From Certhia americana (lineage: Eukaryota; Chordata; Aves; Passeriformes; Certhiidae), in the NCBI GenBank assembly GCA_018697195.1, contig CM031861.1:4334984-4398983 (forward strand): a stretch of DNA of 64,000 bases, read 5' to 3'. This document shows positions 1-12,811 of the stretch, in pieces (position 1 is the first letter of the stretch; every line of letters begins with the position of its first letter). The notes beneath the pieces were generated by a model, which saw only the letters and a program-made list of their open reading frames with translations, was not told the origin of the DNA and made no database searches. The translations under genes were made by a program, and so were the position numbers.

Positions 1-568
1 AAGCAGGGGAATGTCTGAGGCAGCTGTATTCAAACACACAGAGATCACAGCTTCAGCTCCCTCTCTCTCACGGACTGGGTTGTCTGCAGCATGAACAGGG
101 AGTGGGAGAAAACTCTCCTTTGCTTTTATGGTTAGTTTTTTAGCTAGCTGAGGCAGAAAAGTTCCCTGGACTGTGGCTTTGCTTTTTCCTGGAACTGTTC
201 AAACCTGCTCTGCTCCAGAAACCCAGAAGAGCACCAGGAGCTCACCCCTGTGGCCCCGTGGGGCTGGGACACAGCGTTTTCCAGCACAGGAGGGATTGAT
301 GAGAGACTGAGCGAGCCCAGCTACACCCCACAACAAGGACACTCTGAATCTGCCATCTCTTCAGAACAACAAGAGGTTTTGCTGTTTAAAATTATTCATT
401 TTTCTGTGTTTGTGAGTACTTTGCTTGTTAAATAAATGGGGGTTTTTTTCCGGTTTTCTTGAAGGAGATTTATGTCTCCTGAATTGGTGTGGGCAGGGGC
501 CGCTTGGATTTGCTTTCCAGAGGGACCCCCTCAAAGGTTTCTTCCCAAATTTACACTAAACCAGGACA
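1..568 (+). mobile_element. ERV LTR, 5' end outside the window
   Basis: The block ends with CTAAACCAGGACA at 556-568. This is the inverted match of the TGTCCTGGTTTAG start typical of a common avian ERV LTR group, so the true start should lie left of the window. A polyadenylation signal AATAAA sits at 431-436, followed by a T-rich and then pyrimidine-rich R/U5-like segment with the motif TTCTCCTGAATTGG-like text around 470-490 and CCAGAGGGACCCCCT near 519-533. The upstream part is richer in GC than the following desert, as expected for a U3 region. I recognise the layout and termini, but the family name (ERVK/ERV2-type of passerines) is from memory. No gag, pol or env follows on the right, so this is either a solo LTR or the 3' LTR of an element to the left. 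The 61-codon open frame inside it is not a gene. Confidence 0.62.
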
Positions 569-1990
569 CCAGGCATGAGAGAAGAGGCAATGGAAAGAAA
601 TAAAACCCCAGGGATAAGAGTGTTCAAACAGCGCAACAGGTTTCTCAAGAAGATTGTGGAGCCTTCAGTGCTGGAGAGCCTGAGCTCCAGCTGAAAAAGT
701 TTCTGCTGTAGAATGAGCTGACCTGGATGATTTACAGCAGTCTTTTCCAAAATGACATACTGTGACTTTGCGATTTTGTAGGCTGATTTTACAACCACCT
801 TTATGTATAATTGCTCTTACAGGGAGGAGACCCAGGCCTCCCAATGTCACAGACCACACTGGGCTCAGATCGTGTCCTGAATTTAGATGAGCTCAGGTCC
901 AGAATCTCTCATCACGTGTAACAAGTTGTCTGCTCTTTAACTAGGTGGAGAGGACATTAAAGGAGCACAAAAGAAAGTTGGGTTCAGTAAAATGGGCAGG
1001 AGTTATTTGCAGACGAACATCACTGGCACATTTCTGAAAGGAAGCATCACCCTAGAAGACCTAGGAGGCACATTAACAAATTTAATTTCATTTTAATACA
1101 GAAAAGATATGCCACTGATTTTTATTGACAATGTATCAGATTATAATTTTTTTTGTTATTTGTTCTTCCATATATCTCTCTAAAGGTTGGCTTCCCTCTT
1201 GGCTGCTTCATATCAAAATAGGGTTATAAATATCACAGCTGTTTAGTGCAGAGAGCACAGGTGTGTATTGGTTTCAGCAGCGATGCAGGACAATTTTTTG
1301 GCCCATAATATGTGAATTCACTGAATGCTGGCAGCAGATTGAAAGCAGAAACAGTGGCTGCACATATGTACAGGAGGGTACTCAGAACAGACATCTGCCA
1401 TCCTTATCCAGATGTACAGCATCAGAGGAAAACAATGAAATCCATCCTAGCACATACATGCTTAAGAGAAGTAGCTCTTAAGAACCCCATCTAGAGCTCT
1501 GGATGTAAACAGTTTTCTGAAAAAAAAAAAAAACACCTCTTTTTGTCGTCCCTACCATCACAACTTATCCCTAGGAGAGGTGAAAAGCAAGGGCTGTAAC
1601 CAAGCAACAATATAGAATCTTTAAGACTCTTCCTCTCTTCAAAGCAAAACAGCCTCATCCCACCCCTCCATCCTTTCTTCATCAATGCAGGCAACACAGA
1701 GCACAGCTTGGACACAAACCAGCAGAAGCCTTTGTGTTTCATTGTTCCTCCAAAATAAATGAGATTTATGAATAGATTAAGCTATTTAAATTTATTTGTA
1801 AGTCTCCCTCTCACTTGAGGGAGATGTAATGCTGACAAGCAAACTGCTAGAAAACACAGACTGCTCAGACTGAAAGCACATTAGATAGTCATAGACAAAT
1901 TTCTGTTCCAGAATCATGTATGAGCCCCCTGTGCAGTAAACCTAGACCTGTAAAATTAATTGAGTGGCTGCTTTGCTAGAAAGAAATGTC
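569..1990. other. Intergenic, no gene seen
   Basis: AT-rich sequence with only short overlapping open frames on both strands and no recognisable protein. A 14-base A run lies at about 1519-1532. I see no repeat family that I can name. Confidence 0.55.
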
Positions 1991-1991
1991 T

Positions 1992-2109
1992 TAAAAAAGA
2001 AAAATAAAAACAAAAACTAGAAATAGAAATAAAAATAGAAATAAAAATGATAAAAACAAAAAATAAAAATAAAAATAAAAGTAAAAATAAAAGTAAAAAT
2101 AAAAATATA
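1992..2109. repeat. A-rich microsatellite, AAAAAT/AAATAG-type
   Basis: About 118 bases made almost entirely of A4-A6 blocks separated by single T, G or C bases (AAAAAT, AAATAG, AAAAGT, AAAAAC units). The irregular spacer base shows a degenerate low-complexity array rather than a clean microsatellite. Confidence 0.85.
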
Positions 2110-5100
2110 AGATTCTCAAATGATAGAAAAAGTTCTCACACATATAAACTTCGAGTCATAGTTTTAAAGTAATTATTTAATTGAAACTAGAAGACATAAT
2201 AGTAAGTCTTCAGAAAAGTCAGGTAAAAACTCATAGTTGGGAGGGATGTGTTATATTTATTTTCCCATATGTAAAAAGCTTCTATATACGTTTCAAATAA
2301 TTTTTACTTTCAGTGGAAGAAGAAAAGGGAGGGAAGCTTCACTTAATATTAATTTTTCTAATAACTAGCCTTATTTATAACATGTTGACTTCCAAATGGA
2401 TGCACTACAGCAACAGCCTGCAAAGAAGCACATTCCTACAACCAAATAAATTAATGCAGCTAAGAAAAAGTGTATCCATTAGGTAGCTCACACCTTCACC
2501 ACTTCAGTTGCTGAAACATTTAAGTTACTTTGACATTCACGCTATAAAATGAAGTGAGAAAGGAAGTAATTTCTAACTGATGATCAATGCAGCCTGCACT
2601 AAACCATTTGCCATAATAACATTATCAGTTACGGAGTGGCATTTTCCTTCTCCCACAATTTCCTTGTAAGTAACACTGTACATCACAAGATATTCAGTGG
2701 GCATTTATAACAAAAACATAAAAACCCACCTAAAATGAATGTGTTCATCTCAGTGTTTCAGCATAGCCAAATAAATGTTGTTAGGGGAAAGTCTAGTATG
2801 AAAGGCATTTCTTTCTTAAATTCTCTCCCAAAGGACAGACACAAGTTTTAACAGAGAGAGAGTAGGATCAATGTGATGAATGACAGGCCAAAAACTTAAT
2901 TTAACTAGAGATGTACATTTGTTATTGTCAGATATGCAGCTTTACCAAAGTCACATCCAATTTACACATGATCTCAGAAAATCACTTGCAAGATGTCTCA
3001 GGTGAAATATGTCATAACCATCAGAGATAAGATGAAATTCCAACTCCTAATGCATACTGGTCTAAGATTTTGCAGTGCAGATTCCATGGCACATAACCTG
3101 TTTGTATTGTGTTGCAATCAAATTAAATTCTATGAAAACTACGTGGCAAGCTGCTGGTATTTGGCAGGTCTCTGTGATTAGATGTATTCTATCCTGGTAC
3201 AGCCCTTTTTTCTTCTGCAGTTGCCTTTTGTAACATTTTGCAACTAGGAAATGATTCATGGTGAGTAACTCAACAAATTCAGGCAATAGATACAGAACCT
3301 ACACAAGGGCACAAGAATCTGTCTTTTAGGAACACACAGGAGAACTGGTGCATAAATATATCTCTTTGCAGCAAATTTGTTTGCAGACATGTAAGTGTGC
3401 TCATTATTTGAAGGTACAGAGTGTTTGAAGCACTTCGATGGTCTGAAAGTACCACATTGAAAAAGAAACAGTTTCTGAGATTGTTAGGGCTAACTACACT
3501 TTTTCATTAAAAGAAATCATTCCTATCCTTCAGGTAGATGTGCATAACTTGAGAATCCAGACAAGACTTTAACAACCTGTGCAGCTTTACCTGGATATAT
3601 GCTGATATCCAGCCAAATATGGATATGCTGATATCCAGCCAAATATGGATAAGCACCCAAATGGGGGCCCGAGGACTTTGTAGACAGGTTTGTGCTAGCT
3701 TTGAATGTCTAAGCATGCATTGCAATGTGGCTGAACACAAAATAACTCTCTGCAAACAGGTGATTAGCCCAGGTTAGGTTGTGTACATGGTGCTCAGTCA
3801 TCTGAAACTGTTGATTGCCATGTAAGCATGCTCTCAGAATTAGTCAGAGGAGCACAAGTGCTTTGTGAGAATAAGGAGGGTAGAGAATGTGAGTAACTTT
3901 TCACACTTCCTTATGAGGTGGATTTTGGATGGTAAAATAAAACTTAAATAGAAGGCAGAATTTCTGTGGTTCCCCCTGCCTTTCCTGCCTCAGACAGTCT
4001 GTGGGAGCTGGCTTTGACTCATTCTCTAGGAATTTAAAGTTCTTTTGCATGACTAGTGTATAAGAAAAGGTCACTAGTGATATTAATTTCCATTAATATC
4101 ATTATTATAACAAAGGGCTCCACAAAATAATTAGAAAACACTGTAACAAGAGATCTTATTTTCAAAACCTTATTTTTAGCTATGTATGTGCATAAACTCT
4201 CAACCACTGGTAGCTGCAGCATTAATAAAAAGGATTTTATATATAAAAATTTGGGATTCTGAAGGTATTACCTGCTTGAACTCAATCTTCAGTGGATGTG
4301 TAAGCTTTGTGTTTCAGTTTGCAAGTTTACCAACCAGAACCACATTCATCTGTGTTGGAGTCTGGAATTATGAGAAATATTTCTTTGCAGGTTTAAGAGA
4401 ATTTAAGATCTCTGACTAACAGTGTTTTTAACCTTTGTTCATTGAGAAAGGGCTTTTAGGCTCTGGAATGAAGCAGAGTCTTCAAGAATGTGTATTAGAC
4501 AGTAGAATAGTGTGTAGTTTTATCACAGGGTGATAATTTTAGATATATGGGGTTGTAGGATGGTAAGTAGGTGAAGGAAAGATGGAGGAAGCACTTGGCT
4601 TTTGGCTTTCTTCCTTATCTGCCTCCATGTTCTGCTGTGATGTGGCATGTTATAGTTGGCTTAGAATAAAGTCTAATTTTCTAACGAAGGTAATGGTTAT
4701 TGGAGAAGTATTATAGATAATGATCCTGTGGATTGTAGTATAAATGTACACACCACCCTGTGTGAGTGGTTTTTCGGAGGGTTTTTGGGGAGAGTGCCTG
4801 ATTGTGTCCTGCTGCACAGATCTCTGCAGGTCAGGAGAAGAATGTATTGATAAGAAAGAATAAACTATGAAGAAAACATAAGAAGAGATGGCTCACGACC
4901 TGTTCTTCAAAATCTCTGGCTGGGGAAACAAAACTGTACATTCTCGGGTCAGTGGTAAACAGCCAGCAGAGACACACAAAAATATTTTTTATAAACCCGA
5001 GACATCTGCATTATCTTTTCTCTAAGCAAAAAGGGTGGGCAGTGAGTGCAGTCTAAATAAGCTTACAGGGTATTAAAGGTTAGTCTTGTGTTATTGTTGT

Positions 5101-5390
5101 TCACCATAAAAGGGCAGATCAGCTTGACAACCACTTATGTCAGTTCTCACACATCAGAAAAGAACTAAGTATCCTAAAGATAGGAACAAAGGGCCTCAGC
5201 ACTACTTATGAGTCTAAGCATAGGGAGGAAAACCTGTGGAGAGGGACTGATGGGGAGAGGACTGGAAGAAGGGAATGGCATTTGGAATAAAATAGAAAAT
5301 CATCCTCAGCTTGCTAATATTCTGTGCCATCTTTTTTTTCTATGCTTACAAACCCATGCCTGTTGGATGGAGTCCAGGTAGATGGATCCC
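2110..5390. other. Intergenic AT-rich DNA, no gene seen
   Basis: Open frames here are at most 82 codons, lie on both strands and look like chance. A 26-bp tandem duplication (3599-3650) is annotated separately. Confidence 0.55.
3599..3650. repeat. 26-bp exact tandem duplication
   Basis: Two exact, directly adjacent copies of a 26-base unit (3599-3624 and 3625-3650). Each copy contains ATATCC and, 10 bases later, its complement GGAT/ATATGGAT, so each can form a short imperfect hairpin. A partial GGATATATG precedes the first copy. Confidence 0.9.
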
Positions 5391-5764
5391 CTCTCCCATG
5401 AGGACAAGCTGAGGGTTGTTCAGCCTCAAGAAGGGAGGACTCTGTGGAGACCCCAGAACACCTTTCAGCACCTAAAAGGGTACAAGAGAGCTGGAGAGGG
5501 ACTTCTCACTGAAGGAGGGGCTTCAAACTGGAAGAAGGGAGGTTTAGATTTGAAGTAAGAAATCCTCCCTGTAAAGGTCATGAGGCCCTGGCACACTTTG
5601 CCCAGAGAAGTTGTGGATACCCCATCCCTGGAAGTGCTCAAGGCTAGGCTGGACTAGAACAACCTGGGAGAGTGAATGATGTCCCTGTCCATGTCAGGGA
5701 GGACTGGAACTAGATGATCTCTAAGATCTCTTCCACCCCAAACTATTCTATATTCTATGATTCA
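5391..5764 (+). mobile_element. CR1 LINE, 3' end
   Basis: Matches the well-known avian CR1 3' region in order: GACAAGCTGAGGGTTGTTCAG, a GAGAC...CCTTTCAGCACCTAAAAGGG segment, GCCCAGAGAAGTTGTGGAT followed by CCCATCCCTGGAAGTGCTCAAG, then AGATGATCT...TTCCACCCCAAACTATTCTA and a terminal ATTCTATGATTC at about 5752-5763. The copy is 5'-truncated, as is usual for CR1, and carries many substitutions, so it is old and inactive. It holds only the end of the reverse-transcriptase ORF and the 3' UTR. The orientation is plus, because the ATTCTATGATTC tail lies on the right. Confidence 0.9.
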
Positions 5765-8700
5765 TTTTGAAAGTACGGAGATAACTAATGTGTGCACTTT
5801 TAAAGTATAACATATGGTACAGATTTTCTCTAAGGTGTCTCAAAAAGATGGAACAGTGACACGAATATAAGATGACTAAATATTTTGGGACTCAAATCAA
5901 CAGATGCTGCCTGCAGAAGTCACGAAATGTGAAGATTCAGAAGCAATACATGCATTTCATCACTGACACAAGATCTTATTTTTTTTTTGCAACACTATGT
6001 GAAAAATAACACTCTAAGTATATTAGGTCACACTTGGTTCTAGTGAAGAAGCTACAGAGAATACAGAGAATTGGGCTGTGCCTGTCCCTGCCTATACACA
6101 GTGTCTGGAGGGCACCAAAAGCTTCTTGCCACCTCAGAAGGCTTGCCACAGTGGCTATTGAATATCTGTGCTCCCTGGATTACCCAGAATTTTGAATATC
6201 ACTAGGAAAAAGAGCCAAGAGCAAAAAGACCAGTGCTAGTTCACCCCATCCTACTACAAACTGGAGTGACTGGCTCAGCTAAGACTTGCAGCCACACAAA
6301 AAACTGTTGAGTGGTGGCTCAGGCATTTTCCCAGTTTGAAAACAAAGATTCCAATTCAAATGGGGACAGATCATCACACAACTGGCAGTGTGCACCTTTC
6401 TGCCTGGTACATCAGTCTTCCATTTTCATGTAGAAGTAAGAAACATATCAATCTACCCTAGTACAAACTCATGTATGTTCCCAATTACTATCTGAATAAA
6501 GCCAGGAAAAACCACACAGTCATAATTCTCCAAGAAAAATATGAATTAATGTGATTTTGTGAATAGGGTATTGACTCTAGTATCTATTCTTTTTGGCCTT
6601 GTCAGTGGCCTGCCTTCCATCCTTAGATGATTTCCTTCCTCTCAGTCTCAGCTTTCTCTGTAAAATAAAACAATTATTTTGCCTCTTTTTGAAAAATACT
6701 CCAAAATCTATAAATGAAAAATGTTTTCTAAAATCCAAGTTTTCATTTTAATGAGCTTAAATTAGAATTAGTGTCTTTTCTAAACTATTTCAGAGGATAT
6801 TTTTAAATGTGAATTAATGTCAATGCTTAATTATTTATTTTAGCCAATATAAGTTCTCAAATGGACTTCTTTCTTTCTTTCTATAGTAAAGAAGATTTCT
6901 TGCCTGCATCTGTCAGGTGCACAGAAAAAAGTTCTGGCATTTTTAATTTTCAGCATGAAACTAGACTATCATTAACTAACTGACATATTTTTGGGATTGA
7001 AAACCCTGGATTTTTTCCTGTGTAACAGCAGGCTAAATAGAGCCATGATCTCTACTGGGAGCTTCATTCAGTTCATTAAGTAGTAATTAATTACATACAT
7101 AGCAGTTAATCTAATATTCTATATGAATGTCAGTGAAAGAATATACTTTTGATTATCTATTTTGTGGTAGATATTGCTGTTCTTTTCTATGAAATTTTAG
7201 CATGAGTATAATGATATGTTGGGAAGAAAAAGTATTTTTAATCTTCTTGAATTAAAATTCAATATTTCTTGACCAATATAATCTAACAGGATCAAACAAC
7301 CAACCAAACAAACAGGTGAAAAAAGAGCAAAGGAAATGGGATATGAAAGCAGGAATGTCCTGAAAAAAATTACATGGTTTGAGGTTATTACAAACCTTAT
7401 ACAACAGAGTTATGAAAAAGCCCCAATTCTGTAAATGTTTGTTTACATGTGAAACTTTGAATTTATGGGTAGTTTCACTCCTTTAGGACCTCAGGAAAAA
7501 AAATGGAGATTGAAGTGAAATACCTGTAAGTAAAATCCTGGCTGAACCCTGAAAGCTCTGTGCATGGCCATTCTGAAACCTAGCATTACAACCAAGAGCA
7601 CAGGCAGTGCTTGCAAAATTCGTTCTTTCAGTTTTCTTCACCAGAGAAACTACAAAATTGTTAAGTTCTCTATCTTAAGTTAGACAAGGTAATAGATACC
7701 TGAACTTTAAGTACACCTTGGAACTGTTTGAAGAACTCTGAGAAGGAGATGTATTTTCACATCAATCAAGCAGAGACGGAAAATGAAAATCATTCATGAC
7801 ACAGCTACATGTATTTTGACTTATGTAAAATGACTGCTATGCTGCTCAAAAATTTAATAAATCCTGCAAGACAATGAAATCCTGATTGATAAATCCTCAT
7901 TCCAGATCTCACTAGGTGAGATTATGGCAGATCATGATTGATTGTTCATCTCTTGTTTGGAACTGATGGGCTGGCTAAGCAAGAGACAGTTTATGATTCA
8001 TGAAAGGTAAACTTATTTTTAGTAGCATAATTTTCATCTACTCCTTCACTCCTCCAGAAATGGGATAGATGCTCGCTATTTGGTATTGTCTGTTATTTCT
8101 CCATTTTTGAAGAAGATTGTCACTTGAGGGGAAAAAAAACTCTTAAATTAGCACTTCTGTGCCACTAATAACAGATTCTTACATGCTGTATATCAAATTT
8201 ATTCTATCTATATAATAATGTGCACAATGAGAATAATTTAAAAACAATTAACTAAACAACTCTTATAGGTAGCATCTATATGTGGTGACTACTAGCAGGA
8301 GATAGTTTACAGGAGTTGAAATCAATTTAGAAATGATACATTTAAAAAGTGACAGCCTAAGATGACAATAATTCAAACAGATGTACTTGGAACTACCATT
8401 CAGAACAGAAATACCAGATCAAGTGCTGCAATGATTGCCTTAAATGCTCTTTCTAAGGGCAAAATCTGCTGCTAATGATGGTCAGTTGAAGAAATTAAAG
8501 GAACAATATAAAAACAAAATATACAGTGATAATCCATTCAGGAGCCTTTCAAGTAATGCAGAGGAGCACTGCTGAATTGCTGTGATGATATATATTATTA
8601 ATTACTCACGCTTTGGACCTAGATCACCCTGAAACAATCATCTGTCAAAAGCACAGAAAGGCAGCAGTGTTTGCTGTTCATATTTCTCTCCCAAATTGCA

Positions 8701-9810
8701 TAAAGTATCCCCAACTTAATAACAAAAAAACCCAAAACCCCAAACCAAAATGCATTTTGCTGAAGCACAAAGAAACAATGGAGTTTTGAAAGTTCTTTGA
8801 TAAAGAATGGAAATAATGTTTTTCCTTCTTCTCTTAGACAGGTTCCAATAGAGAAGTTGCTCACTGAATATGTCATGTATATGGTGCTCTCAGGTGCTTT
8901 GTGAACTTTAAAACCATGTGAGAGAACATACAATTTTTTTTCCTTGTTTCACCAGTGTTCGTGGCTTTGGATTGAGAAGAACACAAGCACAGTAGCAGCC
9001 ACGTGTCTTGGAAAACACGGGCCTGGGAGGAAAGGGTTGTGCAGGAAGAGATGTCGTGCTGGGAGGAGCACAGAGGCAGCACAGAAAGCAGAGCCATGGC
9101 TGCTCACCAGCAGAGACCTGGTGTGTTCATGGCATTCCAGTATCTGGGTCATCTGCCAAGAGTAGGAATAACCTTTAAGGCCAACACCATTGAAACATTT
9201 CTTGGGAAGAGTTACTGTGGTTTGCTGCAGTAAGCCAAGATTAGACTGTGCTGCATTTGTGAGCGCATGTGTTGGAGTAATCTTCTAGGGTAATGCATTG
9301 GCAGCACTGGGAGACGTTTTAGTTTTACAATTGCTTGTGCAGTAGAAGCATATTTCTTCTGCACTTAAATACACTTTATGGTTATTCAAATTAGAGGCAA
9401 ATTTTCAAAGAGCTGCTAAGGTTTTTGGCCAGGTACACCACTGCTTTTATTGAGAACTGCATGTGTTAAACTGAGCAATGTGCTTTGAGAAACAAACATA
9501 TGCTTTCTTCCTCTGAACACTCAGGAATGTGTGATTTTTTTTCCCTAGATTGTTAAGGCACTTAGTATGACCAGCAGTTTGGGAGGTGTGCTGGGAGAAC
9601 TTGGGGTCTCTGGTATGGCTGAGGAAAGCTCAGTGCCACCTGAGGGTCCTCTCCAGCCAGGGAAATGCTCCTGTGGTGAGGTGCAGAGGCGTTTGGCACC
9701 ACTGAAGCAGTGCAAAAGCAGAAGGGTCCAATTGTAGTGGTCAAAGATATATATGTTAGAGACTAATATGATATCCTTTCCCCTCTTCTGTCTCCAAGTA
9801 TGTTCTTCCC

Positions 9811-9813
<3 letters not shown>

Positions 9814-9841
<28 letters not shown>
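9814..9841. repeat. Poly(A) tract, 28 bases
   Basis: An uninterrupted run of about 28 A. The sequence to its left shows no recognisable mRNA-like ORF or polyadenylation signal close by, so I call it a mononucleotide repeat rather than the tail of a processed pseudogene. Confidence 0.9.
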
Positions 9842-9844
<3 letters not shown>

Positions 9845-12301
9845 AGATTTTTGTTTCAGAGTATTTTTGTTTATAATTTGTATGCTTGAGAAGAGGTCTA
9901 AGCTTACATTACAGTGTCCTTTTCCAAGCTGGACGGCCCACCACCAAGAAAACAAGAGTATGTATTTCATGTGTGCTCTTTGGTGCTCCCATTGGCTTCA
10001 GTCCTGCAGAAACCCTGGCAACTCCAATATCCCCTCATCTCACAAAGGCAGAGCTAGCCAGAGAAGCAGAAGGACCAGAGCAGGGACCATGTCCTCTTCA
10101 AACCACACATGGCAAAACAGCAGACGCCACAAGCTCAGAATCATCATTGTGCTGCCCAGCATTCCTCAGATTTCCCTGATTATGAGCATGTTTTGTGCAA
10201 AAGGAATGTCAAGTCTTGTGACTGTTCCTGTAAAAGTGATTAGAAAATATTTTTTATTTATAACAATTATAAAAGCAATAAAAGCATCATGAATGGTATT
10301 AATTCTGTCTGTAATTAAAAACAGACTCTGTGATTTGGAATTAATATTGGCCTCCTTAAGATGCAGATGTCTACTTTAGATATCAAATTGCTGGGTAGAA
10401 GTAATCTGAAATATACCTTTATACTTCTTTTCAAAACAAAAGTAGTCATTATGAAAAACATTAAGAAAACAGTTTTGCTGGCAGAAAAAGGGAGGTGCCC
10501 ACTCTGCATTGTCCAAGGTGCTAATTCAATGTGTTAATTACTGTTAACATGGATAATGATGCTGCTCTAGGCAATTTTCATCCAGCATTTGGAGGAAAAA
10601 TTCAGTTTTAATCATGATCAACTAAAGTATTATGTAAAACTGCTCTTCAGCAACTGCATACTTCACTCAGTACACATGGTGGTGTTGGTTCTAAAAATAG
10701 ATTAGGATATTAGTCTACTAGGCTTAGGAAATCATTTTTATTACCAAAACCTAACAGAGCAGCAGATGGTGAACTGGCTCCAAAGAAACTGGAGAATATT
10801 CAGTACCTTTTTTCCAGCTTTGCCTTTTGATATGAATCAAGACTTTATCCTGGAAGAAGAGGGTGGTACAAAATCTGTTTTCTCAACTAGTCTTTGGATT
10901 AATGGAAAGATGGAAGAAATAAATTATATTATCCTTCATCTCAGAAAATATGCCAACCTGAGGAGATTCTGAACACTCTCTAAAGGCAGAATAAACAGAT
11001 TTTCTTTTCCAGAAGAAAGGAAGGGAAAAACAAATGCGACTGGGGCAATCACCTGCAAAGGTTCAATTTTGAAATAAAGAAGAAGTTGAACTTAGCAATC
11101 CATTAACCATTCCAAAGATGTTTTTCTCTGTGGTGATTCCTGGTTTAAATACTTATAACTTAGCCCAAAGCAAGGCAGACAGATGAGACAGTTCAAGATT
11201 TTGGAAGTCTGCATTTGTAATACAATCACACAATGTTAACATTTTGCCTGTTTTCACTCATCCTGTGAAAACGTCATCAATACAACTGTTATGCCATATC
11301 ATGCAAAGTCACCATATGTATTCCTCTGAAAGGTTAGGCAATTGGTTTCTATGTTCTTTTAGGCAGGTTTTAAATGGACTCTTAATGATTAAGAACTAAA
11401 AATAAAGTAAAAGGACATTGTAAGCTTATCACTATGCTGAGGCCATGGATTTTGACAACCCTTCTGCTATTATCCATTTAAGACTCAAAAACAAAAGGTA
11501 TTACTTTCCTATAGCTTCAGAACACATATTCTGTAATGTTGTAAAGCAGGTTTGCAGCTGGAAATCCAGATTGGGCTGGCAATTCCATACAGCTGGACCA
11601 CTGGAAAAAAAAAAATAAAAAAAAGGATATAATCATATTGCAAAAAAAAGAATAGCTGTAAAGAAATATTGCAGTTTCCCAAAGGCCATAAATCTGTACT
11701 TAAGGAAAAAAAGACAGCACCTTTCTCAAGCAGCAGAAGTTTGCTGGTGTTAGATGTGATCTATGTAGTCTTGAGAAGGCAGCAGCAGTACAAAAATAAC
11801 TACCACAATCTGGAAAAAATTGGTCTTCCTCCTCTCATAACAACATTTCTTTTCTGGGTTCTTACCAGCAGAAAACTGTCAGCTGCTGCAGTCAGTACCC
11901 AGATTTTATCCATCTCTCTCCTTTCAATCCATCACACAAAATTAACAATACAGTTCATTATATAGAATAATAAAACTTGCACCATGTCATACATATTTCT
12001 AAGGAACATAAACTGCTACATTCTCACCAAGCTTACTTCAGCAGGTCAAATTCAGTTAGGAACCTTTATGGTTTATAGTCTCTGGTTATAGAATGATGGT
12101 AAAACTCTTTCAGCTGAAATTTTGAAGAAAGCTAGAGAAGTGACTGATAGAGTTGAATGCCTTAAAGGAATACTGAAAATATTTAAAGCATTGCATTATT
12201 CTGAGATAAATATCAGAATCTGTCGACATAAGAGACCCACTGACACATTCTTCATTAGGTATTATTTCAAGGCAAGCCTTTTTGTGTCCCTGAACCGCTC
12301 T

Positions 12302-12322
12302 TTATTTTTTTTTTTTTTTTTT
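12302..12322. repeat. Poly(T) tract
   Basis: A run of about 20 T with a single early interruption, in otherwise ordinary AT-rich DNA. Confidence 0.85.
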
Positions 12323-12796
12323 ATCTTTCATATATAACCCTTTTGGATTTAACTGGAATGCTGTCTCCACCATTTCTACACAGCATTTCGTTATTTGCTC
12401 ATTCTAAATCTGTTTCTGTGTTGTCTTCAAATAAGTCTCAATTGCTTATTCATATTGACAGTGCTTTCTCCAAGTGGAGTGGCAGTACCCCATCACTTCC
12501 CTGCTTCCATGCCCCACCTACACCCATCAACAAAAGCCTGTATGCCTGCAGGAATAGATGGCTAATGAGATGAAGAGGTGAAGACACCTTTCATTTGCAA
12601 AGGTATTGCTGACTACTTCAAAACAAAGAAGGGCTTTTCTAAGGCTGTTGTGGTTGGAGTGTGCTAGCCAGGATGTTAAATATTGAAATTGTCTGCCAAG
12701 GTACAGAATTACTAGAATTTATCTGAGTGTGTGACGATCAGAAAATTTTTTTCCTTTGCTTTTTTGTTGCTTAAAGAGGTTTTTTGAGAAAGATTT

Positions 12797-12811
12797 TGTG
12801 TGTGTGTGTGT
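12797..12811. repeat. (TG)n dinucleotide microsatellite, short
   Basis: About 7.5 uninterrupted TG units. Confidence 0.9.

Noticed and set aside
9540..9841. Processed pseudogene ending in a poly(A) tail
   Set aside because: The sequence before the A run has no mRNA-like ORF and no AATAAA; birds also have few processed pseudogenes because CR1 rarely mobilises mRNAs.
9867..10292. 141-codon plus-strand open frame
   Set aside because: It overlaps a second frame of 97 codons on the same strand, starts just after a 28-base A run and shows no domain or codon pattern of a real gene.
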